Shown here one piece after another: positions 55,101 to 63,029 of a stretch of 64,000 nt of DNA. The stretch is taken from the NCBI RefSeq assembly GCF_014803385.1, contig NZ_JACYFC010000001.1, positions 144,136 to 208,135 of the forward strand. Direction: 5' to 3'. The notes under the pieces were generated by a model. It worked only from the letters and a program-made list of their open reading frames with translations, was not told the origin of the DNA and made no database searches. Positions within the stretch are counted from its first letter, which is position 1. Every line of letters starts with the position of its first letter. Made by a program: the position numbers and the translations under genes. The stretch is from Marinomonas colpomeniae (GTDB lineage: Bacteria > Pseudomonadota > Gammaproteobacteria > Pseudomonadales > Marinomonadaceae).

Positions 55101-55955
55101 ATGTATCTAAATAAATGGTTGGTTGTTTTAGGGGGTATGTTTTTAAGTTTTTTTGGTACATTTTCAGTTTTAACAATCTATAGTTTGATAAATGTCGACA
55201 TAGTGAATTATGAGATCGAGGGCAATCTTAGTCTCTATGAATGGCTATCCTTAATTACTCAATTCTCACTATTTTTAGGTGCTATCTGGACATTAAGAGG
55301 TACTTTATTTTCTATAAAGAACCAGAAAAATCAATGGTTAAACGATGCTTTTATAAAATATGAAGCTGAGGTTCTCTTAGAATTTAGAAATAAATTTCCT
55401 GAGGCGTCGAATGCAATTCGTTTTTTTAAACAGGCCGCTTTTCAACCAAAAAAGTATGGATTCAATTTAACTGAGGATAAGAAGCCAAGATTAAAACGGA
55501 GTGAATTTGTAAAAAATTACAATGTACTTTGCCACTTTAATAATCTGTATAATACGAATGAACATATTTTTAGAAAACATGGTTTAGATCATGAAATGTC
55601 AGCAGTAATTTTGATTTTTAAAACTCTGCGAAACTTTCCCGCTAGGGACTTGGAGTATAATCAAGTAGAAAAAAGAGAAGGATATGAAGAATACCATATA
55701 GAAAATTGGGGAGATATAAGACATGGTTTTATTCATTTTGCAGTTTTTGAATTTGATAAAGTTGATCATGAAAACATGTTAGATTTTTTGAATAACATAA
55801 AAGATGAAGACTTTGATCGATTGTATAGTGAGCAATGTACTCGTGAGGGTTCATTGCAATGGAAGCTTGATGAGCTGACTATGTATGTTGAAGATAAAAA
55901 TGAAAGTTTAGCAAGGAGAAGTCAGTATTTTAGTCCATTATTGGAGGAGAGGTAG
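55101..55955 (+). CDS. Hypothetical membrane-anchored protein
   Basis: An AT-rich gene of about 284 residues (starts at 55056, 55092 and 55101 are possible; the last has GGA at good spacing). Two hydrophobic segments at the N-terminus (LVVLGGMFLSFFGTFSVLTIY and YEWLSLITQFSLFLGAIWTL) lead into a charged helical cytoplasmic part with many Lys, Glu and Asn. The layout recalls DUF4760-like proteins, often found near mobile or defence genes, but I cannot assign a family. Codon use and AT-richness differ from its neighbours, suggesting acquisition. Confidence 0.6.
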   Translation: MYLNKWLVVLGGMFLSFFGTFSVLTIYSLINVDIVNYEIEGNLSLYEWLSLITQFSLFLGAIWTLRGTLFSIKNQKNQWLNDAFIKYEAEVLLEFRNKFPEASNAIRFFKQAAFQPKKYGFNLTEDKKPRLKRSEFVKNYNVLCHFNNLYNTNEHIFRKHGLDHEMSAVILIFKTLRNFPARDLEYNQVEKREGYEEYHIENWGDIRHGFIHFAVFEFDKVDHENMLDFLNNIKDEDFDRLYSEQCTREGSLQWKLDELTMYVEDKNESLARRSQYFSPLLEER

Positions 55956-56049
55956 ATGGAAAAAATCGTTAAATAATGACCTCAACATCAAGATAAGACA
56001 TTTGGGGTCAGATCAAAAATTGCATCCCCATTTTAGCTGAGAGCAGTTG
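55956..56049. other. Spacer with GGGG/CCCC repeat element
   Basis: After the preceding stop, TGGGG (56003-56007) and CCCCA (56026-56030) flank a GTCAGATCAAAAATTGCAT core. Such GGGGTCAGA elements are common as fragments of REP-type intergenic repeats. No gene is seen. Confidence 0.35.
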
Positions 56050-56083
56050 TTGACTGGTGGATTTATTTTAGTATTGTTAGCTT

Positions 56084-56215
56084 ATTGATGTAGCGGACAT
56101 GTTTTTAACATGACATCACGTAACCTCTATGAGGTCGAGGCTGTGCCTGGTAATGATGTTCTGAATCCAAGGTCATATCTTGGCAAAGGCTCCCTAGATG
56201 GAGCCTTTGTTATCT
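56084..56215 (+). ncRNA. Candidate structured small RNA
   Basis: A possible promoter, TTGACT (56050-56055) and TATTGT 16 bases later, precedes about 130 bases with four hairpins in a row. These are CATGTT/AACATG (56098-56112), ACCTC/GAGGT (56123-56135), CCAAG/CTTGG (about 56167-56183) and a terminator-like AAAGGCTCC/GGAGCCTTT (56185-56208) followed by TGTTATCTC. There is no open frame across it. No known RNA family was recognised (6S, 4.5S, Spot 42 and CsrB-like patterns do not fit). Its existence is inferred from structure alone. Confidence 0.4.
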
Positions 56216-56368
56216 CTAGAGTAAGTTAAATCTCTTTTTATCGTCCCCTCTTTTTGTTTGAGTTTTGTATCTACGACGTTCAAAACTTTGCATTTTTCAG
56301 TTTCTCAACCAGACTGAGTTTAATCAGTTAACAAAAATTCTAAAATAACTGATTGTCGGGAGGGTTCT

Positions 56369-56884
56369 ATGAAACGTTTATTTTATAGTACGAATGACCT
56401 TGATGATGCAGAGTTGATATCGGATGAGGTTCATAAGCAGGGTGTTGATGATCAGCACTTTTTTGTTTTATCTCGGGATGATAAAGGAATTCTTTCCCAC
56501 CACCTTCATGGTGGTAATGGTTTTGAAAACACGAGTTTACTTGCCACGGGAAAACGCGCGGGTGTGTTTGCTTTTTGTGTGTTGGTGTTGGCCGCTGTTA
56601 TCGGTTTTGCGGTAATGGATATCACGGCACAAAATTTATTATGGCTGGCTTTGGTCTGTGGTGTTGCTTTCACGGCGGCTAAAATGTTGGCTTCTGTTGT
56701 TTGTGCGTCTTTTGATTCCTATTTTAAAGATATTTTTAATAGACATTTAGACAATGGTGAGGTGATTGTCATTATTGATGTTACGCCTGATCAAAGTTTA
56801 AAAGTTACTTCGCAGTTAAAACAGCATTCCGCTGTTAGTTTTATTGCTGAAAGTTCTAATATTGTTTCCCCCATTCCTAGTTAG
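56369..56884 (+). CDS. Small membrane protein with N-terminal cytoplasmic domain
   Basis: A 171-residue protein. The N-terminal part (MKRLFYSTNDLDDAELISDEVHKQGVDDQHFFVLSRDDKGI) resembles the regulator-like start of small bacterial membrane proteins of the DUF1269-related type. A two-helix hydrophobic region follows (about 65-106), and then a C-terminal domain with VIVIIDVTPDQ. Function unknown. A GGGAGG ribosome site precedes the ATG, and a terminator follows. Confidence 0.65.
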   Translation: MKRLFYSTNDLDDAELISDEVHKQGVDDQHFFVLSRDDKGILSHHLHGGNGFENTSLLATGKRAGVFAFCVLVLAAVIGFAVMDITAQNLLWLALVCGVAFTAAKMLASVVCASFDSYFKDIFNRHLDNGEVIVIIDVTPDQSLKVTSQLKQHSAVSFIAESSNIVSPIPS

Positions 56885-56945
56885 TCATCGAAAAGAATAT
56901 AAATAATTTGGGTTAGTGGAAAAGCGCGTTTATAACGTTGAATCA

Positions 56946-56980
56946 AAAACCGTTAAGATTTTATCTTAACGGTTTTTTTT
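56946..56980 (+). terminator. Hairpin terminator
   Basis: AAAAACCGTTAAGA and TCTTAACGGTTTTTTTT form a 14-base stem with a four-to-five base loop, 62 bases after the preceding stop. Confidence 0.92.
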
Positions 56981-57159
56981 GGGGAGGGTGGCGCGATAGC
57001 TGCTTGTCGAGCTGGCGTAGCGCTTTATAAAGAGCGTTCGGGTCATAATAAAACGTGGTCACGTATTGAGAACAAAGTCTGAAAAATTAGCCATTAACTT
57101 TATCCTTTCCTAAATGCTTTTAGAACAATATAAACGTATCTGGTGTTCTTGATTATAAT

Positions 57160-57173
57160 TGTAAACGTTTACA
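57160..57173. promoter_or_regulatory. LacI-type operator 1
   Basis: TGTAAACGTTTACA is a perfect 14-base palindrome of the LacI/GalR kind with central CG. It lies five bases before the first possible ATG of the LacI gene and about 90 bases before operator 2. Confidence 0.8.
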
Positions 57174-57246
57174 TAAAATGAAGTTTTCTCATTTTAAAAG
57201 GTTTACAAGCCAATTTTCATGGGCTAGTCTGCATAAAAATAAAAAA

Positions 57247-57260
57247 GATAACGTTTACAT
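57247..57260. promoter_or_regulatory. LacI-type operator 2
   Basis: GATAACGTTTACAT shares the AACGTTTACA core of operator 1. It ends one base before the ATG at 57262. Two sites 87 bases apart could support looping and autorepression. Confidence 0.6.
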
Positions 57261-57261
57261 T

Positions 57262-58233
57262 ATGGCAAAAGCAACCTTAAAAGAAGTCGCCAAACTTGCT
57301 GGTGTGAGCATTGCGACGGTATCTCGTGTATTGAACCAACAACCGGATACGGTGAAGGCGAGCACACGTGAAAAAGTCATTGCTGCTAGCAAAAAATTAG
57401 ATTTCAAGCTCGACCGAGCAGCGCGCCGTTTGCGTACCGGCGAGACACGCGTTATTGCCTATATCCTAAATCGTCGTGACCCTTCTGTGCAGTTCGTGAG
57501 TGAGCTTTTACTTGGCTTAACAGACCGTGCATTACTTGATGAATATCATGTTGTCATTTTACCTGAAGCTGAAATTTCCCCTCTCGGTTCTGTTGAGTAT
57601 TTAAGCGGCAGTAAAAATTGTGATGGTGTTGTACTGACTCACACAAAACTTGATGATCCTCGTGTACGTTGGCTGCAAGAACAAAAGCTTCCTTTTATCA
57701 CCCACGGTAGAACTCGATGCAATATCCAGCACGACTCTGTCGACTATGACCATCTGAAGTTTTTAAAACTGTGCTTTGCGCAGCTGAATACCAGTAGCAA
57801 GAATGTTGCTTTGGTTTGTCCTCCAACAGAGTTTACCTTTTCCTCAATCATGAATGAGGCGTTCCAATATATGTTATCTCAATATCCAGAGATTAACGGT
57901 AGCATTATTACTGAGATCAACGCTGAGTCGACGGTAGAGCAAATAAGTGATTGGGCGAGTCGTGAGTCTGGTAAGTATGACGCAATCATCAGTTACACCG
58001 ACGCAATCATTAACGCATTGATCGCGGGAGCCGCGCCAAATAGTTCCATCCAATACATGACTCGTGTATTTGGGCGCAGCAAGTCGCACTTACCTGAAAC
58101 TGTTTTTTTATTGCACCAAGACCTTTACCAAGATGGCTGGGAATTAGCAGATGCGTTAATTAATCAGCTAAAAGGCAGTCCGATAGCGTCTTATATTAGT
58201 TACCCGAAACGGTCCGACGAAATAACAATTTAA
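57262..58233 (+). CDS. LacI-family repressor of the sugar operon
   Basis: A 323-residue LacI-type repressor from this start (351 from the upstream ATG at 57178). The DNA-binding helix-turn-helix TLKEVAKLAGVSIATVSRVLNQQPDTVK lies at the normal distance from the 57262 ATG, so the 28 extra residues are probably not made. Neither ATG has a good ribosome site. The rest is a sugar-binding domain. It heads the operon of DUF1479, Dabb and ABC genes and likely responds to the imported sugar. Confidence 0.87.
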   Translation: MAKATLKEVAKLAGVSIATVSRVLNQQPDTVKASTREKVIAASKKLDFKLDRAARRLRTGETRVIAYILNRRDPSVQFVSELLLGLTDRALLDEYHVVILPEAEISPLGSVEYLSGSKNCDGVVLTHTKLDDPRVRWLQEQKLPFITHGRTRCNIQHDSVDYDHLKFLKLCFAQLNTSSKNVALVCPPTEFTFSSIMNEAFQYMLSQYPEINGSIITEINAESTVEQISDWASRESGKYDAIISYTDAIINALIAGAAPNSSIQYMTRVFGRSKSHLPETVFLLHQDLYQDGWELADALINQLKGSPIASYISYPKRSDEITI

Positions 58234-58256
58234 TAACCTATTTGGTGGAGTGGTTT

Positions 58257-59492
58257 ATGTCTCATAAAACGATTGAACAGCAGATTATCGAAGCTAAGCG
58301 AGACTTGCGCAGCCGTATTCCTGACTTGCCTGCTCGATTCGCTGCAGAGACTAAACGTTTAGAGGCGGAAATTGCGGCCGTTAAATCCGAGATGCAAACT
58401 GGCCATGCCATTGTTGATATTGAGTTCGCAGACATTCAAGCGGGCAAAATTAGTGATGAGGTAATTCAACGTATTCACCGTCGTGGTGTTGTGGTGGTGC
58501 GCAATGTGTTTGATAAAGAACGAGTATCCAATTGGAATGCAACGCTAAAAAGCTATGTAGCGGATAACGACTATTTAACCAAGCAGGCAAAAAAAGCGGG
58601 CTTGGATACCTACTTTGGTGAACTGGCGGCAAGTAAACCGCAGATCTACGGGGTTTATTGGTCGAAACCTCAAATGGAAGCACGTCAGTCAGAAGAGTTA
58701 TCGACTTTACGTGGATGGTTAAATCGCCTTTGGTATCAGCCTAAAGATGGAAAACCAGAGTTTGACCCAAATCGCGAGTGCATGTACGCCGACCGAATTC
58801 GACAACGTGAGCCCCAAGACTCTTCTTTAGGTTTGAGTCCGCACATTGATGGTGGCTCTGTTGAACGTTGGCTCGACCCAAGTTTTCATAAGGTTTATCA
58901 CGACGTTTTATTTGGCGATCCAGATTCTTATGAGCCGTTCAACGCGCAGTCACGCACCCAAACAAAAGAGATTCCGTCACCGGCGGTTTGTCAGATGTTT
59001 CGTACCTATCAAGGGTGGACTGCACTGACTCACCAAGGGCCAAATGATGGAACATTAAACCTTGTACCTATAGCTCGCGCCATGGCGTGGTTGTTATTAC
59101 GAGCTTTGATGGACGACGTTGCAGACGACGATTTATGTAACCAAAAACCTGGCCGCGCTCTTGGTGTTTTTAAAGAGTTTCATGAATTGTTATTGCAAGC
59201 TTATGTGCCGATTCCAGAAGTTAACCCTGGCGATACAGTTTGGTGGCATCCTGACATTGTTCACGGTGTTGATAATGAACATCTCGGCAACGAAGATTCT
59301 AATGTTATGTATATCGGTGCTGCGCCCGATTGTGAAAAAAACCGTCGCTTTCTCGATATGCTTCGTCCAGCGTTTGAAGCAGGTAAGAGCAGCCCAGATT
59401 TTGCAGCTGAAGATTATGAAGTCGATTTCAAAAACCGATTTATGCCTGAAAATTTAAACGACATCGGTCGTAAACAACTGGGGTATGAATAA
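58257..59492 (+). CDS. DUF1479 protein, putative Fe(II)/2-oxoglutarate-type oxygenase
   Basis: A 411-residue DUF1479 protein, related to E. coli YbiU, with a double-stranded beta-helix fold. A facial triad is visible: H-x-D in LSPHIDGGSVERWLDP and a distal histidine in WWHPDIVHGVDNEHLGNEDSN, with a following arginine possibly for 2-oxoglutarate. The N-terminus is helical. The frame opens at 58242, but ATG at 58257 has GGTGGAG. Between a LacI repressor and a sugar importer, it may oxidise the imported compound (inference). It ends overlapping the Dabb gene. Confidence 0.85.
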   Translation: MSHKTIEQQIIEAKRDLRSRIPDLPARFAAETKRLEAEIAAVKSEMQTGHAIVDIEFADIQAGKISDEVIQRIHRRGVVVVRNVFDKERVSNWNATLKSYVADNDYLTKQAKKAGLDTYFGELAASKPQIYGVYWSKPQMEARQSEELSTLRGWLNRLWYQPKDGKPEFDPNRECMYADRIRQREPQDSSLGLSPHIDGGSVERWLDPSFHKVYHDVLFGDPDSYEPFNAQSRTQTKEIPSPAVCQMFRTYQGWTALTHQGPNDGTLNLVPIARAMAWLLLRALMDDVADDDLCNQKPGRALGVFKEFHELLLQAYVPIPEVNPGDTVWWHPDIVHGVDNEHLGNEDSNVMYIGAAPDCEKNRRFLDMLRPAFEAGKSSPDFAAEDYEVDFKNRFMPENLNDIGRKQLGYE

Positions 59493-59493
59493 C

Positions 59494-59802
59494 ATGATTA
59501 GACACATCGTTCTGTTCAAAGTACGTCCTGAAGTGGCTGCTGAAGACTTCAATATTCTTATGCAGGAAATCGCAGAGTTAGAATCGTCTGTTTCAGGCTT
59601 TATTAGCTTCGAACACGGCCCTAACCAAACACCAGAAACTCGAGATCAAGGCTACACCTATGGTTTTATTGTAACGCTGGCTTCATGGGCCGATCTTGAT
59701 GTTTACCAAAACAATCCAAGTCACCAAACAACTGGCGCTAAATTAGTCGCCGCTTGTCATTCAAATCACGATGGTCTTTTAGTGTTTGATATGGAGATTT
59801 GA
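59494..59802 (+). CDS. Dabb-domain (stress-responsive A/B barrel) protein
   Basis: A 102-residue Dabb-fold protein starting MIRHIVLFKVRPEVAAEDFNILMQEIAEL, with the conserved FEHGPNQTPE, FIVTLASWADLDVYQNNPSHQTTGAKLV and final histidine-rich SNHDGLLVFDMEI. The family forms dimeric ferredoxin-like barrels, some of which are enzymes. An ATG at 59485 lies within the previous gene's end; the 59494 start with GGGG upstream is equally possible. Close linkage with DUF1479 suggests a joint step in the pathway. Confidence 0.85.
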   Translation: MIRHIVLFKVRPEVAAEDFNILMQEIAELESSVSGFISFEHGPNQTPETRDQGYTYGFIVTLASWADLDVYQNNPSHQTTGAKLVAACHSNHDGLLVFDMEI

Positions 59803-59877
59803 AAAAAGAATCAAACGGTCAGCCGCGACCGATGATGCACTCCCTAGGCGGCTAAAATAATAAAAAGAGAGGAAAAA

Positions 59878-61131
59878 ATGAAAATAAAAATAAATAAGAA
59901 AACTATATTAGCAAGCGCTCTATTAATGGCAACTGCAGCGGTACAAGCTGAAGATGTTGAAGTTCTTCATTGGTGGACTTCTGGTGGAGAAGCCGCAGCG
60001 TTAAGTGTACTTAAAAAAGATCTAGGTAATGACGGTGTGGGTTGGGTTGATATGCCTGTTGCTGGTGGTGGTGGTGGATCTGCTATGACAACGTTACGCG
60101 CGCGCGTCACTTCAGGCAATTCACCAACAGCTGTTCAGATGCTTGGTTATGACATTCAAGATTGGGCTGCAGAAGGTGAACTAGCGAACCTTAATGACAT
60201 TGCCGCAGCTAATAATTGGGATGCGGTTATTCCTAAAGCGTTACAAAAATTCTCTAAATATGACGGTAATTGGATCGCTGCGCCAGTCAACATGCATTCA
60301 ACTAACTGGGTCTGGGCAAACAAAAAAGTATTAGATGATTTGGGTCTTCCACAGCCTCATAGTTGGGATGACTTTGTTGCTGCTATGCAGGCCGCAAAAG
60401 ACGCCGGCAAAATTGGTTTAGCCCATGGTGGTCAACCTTGGCAAGAAGCAACCATGTTTGATGGTGTTGTGCTTTCTGTTGGTGGTGCCGATTTCTATAA
60501 CAAAGCGTTTGTAGAGCTTGATGAAGATGCTTTAACTGGCCCGCAAATGGTTGAAGCATTTAAACGCATGGAAACACTTCGTTCATTCGTTGATGATAAC
60601 TTCTCTGGTCGTGATTGGAACCTTGCATCTTCAATGGTTATTAATGGTGATGCGGCGTTCCAAATTATGGGTGATTGGGCGAAAGGTGAGTTTATTAATG
60701 CAGGCAAGGTGCCAAACGAAGACTTCCTATGTTTCCGTGTTCCTGGCTCTCAAGGAACCATGGCGTTCAACGCTGACCAATTTGCTATGTTTAAAGTAGA
60801 TTCGGCGAGTGCGCAAGAAGCACAAGGTAAAATGGCCGCAGCCATTGTTGCGCCTACATTCCAAATTGCTTTCAACCAAGTGAAGGGTTCTGTTCCTTCT
60901 CGTACCGATATTGACCCTATGCAGTTTGATGCTTGCGGTCAGAAAGGTATTGCTGATCTGCAATACGCCAACGCAACCGGTGGTCTAGTGGGTTCAATGG
61001 CGCATGGTCATGCTCAACCAGCAGCCATTAAAAATGCGGTATTTGATGTTGTTACCAACCACTTTAACGGCGAATTCGGTGCCGAAGAAGCAGTGGAAGA
61101 ACTTCTAAATGCGATTGATGCTGCAAAATAA
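59878..61131 (+). CDS. Sugar ABC transporter binding protein, glucose (GtsA)-like
   Basis: A 417-residue periplasmic binding protein with a signal peptide (about 1-24, ending AAVQA). The start of the mature part [25 protein letters not shown], and the [54 protein letters not shown] and GDWAKGEF segments, resemble the glucose/mannose-binding protein GtsA of pseudomonads. The actual ligand may differ because of the operon's oxygenase-like gene. A terminator-like hairpin lies just downstream. Confidence 0.9.
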   Translation: MKIKINKKTILASALLMATAAVQAEDVEVLHWWTSGGEAAALSVLKKDLGNDGVGWVDMPVAGGGGGSAMTTLRARVTSGNSPTAVQMLGYDIQDWAAEGELANLNDIAAANNWDAVIPKALQKFSKYDGNWIAAPVNMHSTNWVWANKKVLDDLGLPQPHSWDDFVAAMQAAKDAGKIGLAHGGQPWQEATMFDGVVLSVGGADFYNKAFVELDEDALTGPQMVEAFKRMETLRSFVDDNFSGRDWNLASSMVINGDAAFQIMGDWAKGEFINAGKVPNEDFLCFRVPGSQGTMAFNADQFAMFKVDSASAQEAQGKMAAAIVAPTFQIAFNQVKGSVPSRTDIDPMQFDACGQKGIADLQYANATGGLVGSMAHGHAQPAAIKNAVFDVVTNHFNGEFGAEEAVEELLNAIDAAK

Positions 61132-61148
61132 ATTGTCATAAATACCTA

Positions 61149-61210
61149 AAAAGGGGCGTTATTCAACGCCCCTTTTGTCAGGTTCGTTTTCGGTATAACT
61201 ACCGAACCTG
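61149..61210 (+). terminator. Two hairpins between binding protein and permease genes
   Basis: AAAAGGGGCGTT/AACGCCCCTTTT (61149-61160 with 61165-61176) is a terminator-like stem. A second stem, CAGGTTCG/CGAACCTG (61179-61186 with 61203-61210), follows. Together they should attenuate the permease genes relative to the binding protein. Confidence 0.75.
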
Positions 61211-61250
61211 CGACTAAATAAAACTTTTCTTTCAAGGAATAGGGGGATTT

Positions 61251-62147
61251 ATGGCTAATAATGTCGGACAAGACGATTTTCAAACTAAGCTCCAGAATTG
61301 GTTACCGAAAATTGTGTTGTCTCCATCTATAGCAGCAATGGTCGTATTTGTTTACGGTTTTATTGCCTTTACGGTTTATATGAGTTTCTCAGATTCAAAG
61401 ATGCTGCCGAGTTATGATTGGATCGGTCTAGCTAACTACACCAAGCTTTGGAAACTAAGTCATTGGTGGGTATCTATCACCAATCTGGCTGTATTTGCGC
61501 TGCTCTATATTGGTATTTGTACTTTTTTAGGCTTGTCTTTAGCCATCTTGTTAGATCAAAAAATTCGTGGCGAAGGCATGTTGCGTCCGATTTATCTTTA
61601 TCCAATGGCGCTGAGTTTTATCGTCACTGGAACCGCCTGGAAGTGGATTCTTGATCCCGGTATCGGTCTTGAAAATACAATGCACCAGTGGGGTTGGGAG
61701 AGTTTTCACTTCGATTGGATTAAAGACCGTAATATGGCGATATACACGGTTGTTATTGCGGCGGTTTGGCAAACATCTGGCTTTGTTATGGCGATGTTTT
61801 TGGCAGGGCTTCGTGGTGTTGACAATGAAATATTGAAAGCAGCACAAATTGATGGGGCTTCAAACTGGCGTCTTTATCGTCGAATAGTCATCCCTATGTT
61901 ACGGCCAGCGTTTCTTTCTGCGTTTGTCATATTGGCGCACTTGTCGGTTAAATCGTACGACTTAATTATCGCGCTAACAGGCGGTGGCCCAGGTCGAGCA
62001 ACGGAAGTGCCGGCGACCTTTATGTATTCGTATACCTTCACCCGTAATTCGATGGGAATTGGTGCCGCGAGTGCTGTCATTATGTTGATGACAATCGCTG
62101 CCATTATTACTCCTTATCTTTATGCAGAATTGAAGGAGAAGAAATAA
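61251..62147 (+). CDS. Sugar ABC transporter permease (MalF/GtsB-like)
   Basis: A 298-residue membrane protein with six helices and the EAA loop AAQIDGASNWRLYRRIVIPMLRPAF. The opening LPKIVLSPSIAAMVVFVYGFIAFTVYMSFSDSKMLPSYDWIGLANY matches GtsB-type permeases. A strong AGGGGG ribosome site precedes the ATG. It overlaps the next permease by one base (TAATG), so the two are translated in coupling. Confidence 0.93.
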   Translation: MANNVGQDDFQTKLQNWLPKIVLSPSIAAMVVFVYGFIAFTVYMSFSDSKMLPSYDWIGLANYTKLWKLSHWWVSITNLAVFALLYIGICTFLGLSLAILLDQKIRGEGMLRPIYLYPMALSFIVTGTAWKWILDPGIGLENTMHQWGWESFHFDWIKDRNMAIYTVVIAAVWQTSGFVMAMFLAGLRGVDNEILKAAQIDGASNWRLYRRIVIPMLRPAFLSAFVILAHLSVKSYDLIIALTGGGPGRATEVPATFMYSYTFTRNSMGIGAASAVIMLMTIAAIITPYLYAELKEKK

Positions 62148-63025
62148 TGTCTAACGTTACTCAAGACACAGCTGTTCGTACGAGTACGGTTACTCGTATA
62201 TTTATATATGGCTTGCTGATTTTATTTGCCGCTTATTACCTTATGCCTCTGTTTGTCATGATTGTGAATTCATTGAAGCCGCTATCTGAAATTACCAGTG
62301 GCAACATGATGGCTTTGCCAGAGGTTTGGACTCTAGAACCTTGGCGTCAAGCTTGGTCAAAAGCACAGATTGGTATTGAGCCAACTGGTTTAAAACCTTA
62401 CTTCTTAAACTCCATACTAATTGTGGTACCTGCGGTATTTATTTCTACTATTGTTGGTGCAATGAATGGTTATGTATTAACTAAGTGGCGCTTTCGAGGG
62501 GATACTCTGGTATTTGGCGCGTTGCTTTTTTCATGCTTTATACCCTTTCAAATTGTACTAATCCCTATGGCGGTGGTGCTTGGTAAAATGGGCATTGCGG
62601 GTTCAATTCCCGGTTTGGTGTTAGTGCATGTGGTGTACGGTATTGGTTTTACCACGCTTTATTATCGCAATTATTACGCTGTATTTCCGACCGAACTCGT
62701 TCGTGCGGCACAGATTGATGGCGCTGGTTTTTTCCGTATTTTTTGGCGAATTATGCTTCCCATTTCTGGTCCGATCACGGTTGTCTCTGTTATATGGCAG
62801 TTCACAAATATTTGGAATGACTTTTTATTCGGTGCTTCGTTTGCCGGACAGCAACAGCCAATGACAGTGGCGCTTAATAATCTCGTGCAGTCTTCAACAG
62901 GCGTTAAAGAATATAACGTGCATTTCGCAGGCGCTATTTTAGCGGCGCTTCCAACTTTATTAGTTTACATCGTTGCGGGTCGTTACTTCGTCCGTGGATT
63001 GATGGCAGGATCGGTAAAAGGATAA
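62147..63025 (+). CDS. Sugar ABC transporter permease (MalG/GtsC-like)
   Basis: A 292-residue membrane protein with six helices and the EAA loop AAQIDGAGFFRIFWRIMLPISGPI. The LPMFV-like YYLMPLFVMIVNSLKPLSEI start and WNDFLFG near the end are typical of MalG-group permeases. It pairs with the preceding permease and ends four bases before the ATPase gene. Confidence 0.93.
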   Translation: MSNVTQDTAVRTSTVTRIFIYGLLILFAAYYLMPLFVMIVNSLKPLSEITSGNMMALPEVWTLEPWRQAWSKAQIGIEPTGLKPYFLNSILIVVPAVFISTIVGAMNGYVLTKWRFRGDTLVFGALLFSCFIPFQIVLIPMAVVLGKMGIAGSIPGLVLVHVVYGIGFTTLYYRNYYAVFPTELVRAAQIDGAGFFRIFWRIMLPISGPITVVSVIWQFTNIWNDFLFGASFAGQQQPMTVALNNLVQSSTGVKEYNVHFAGAILAALPTLLVYIVAGRYFVRGLMAGSVKG

Positions 63026-63029
63026 CAAA

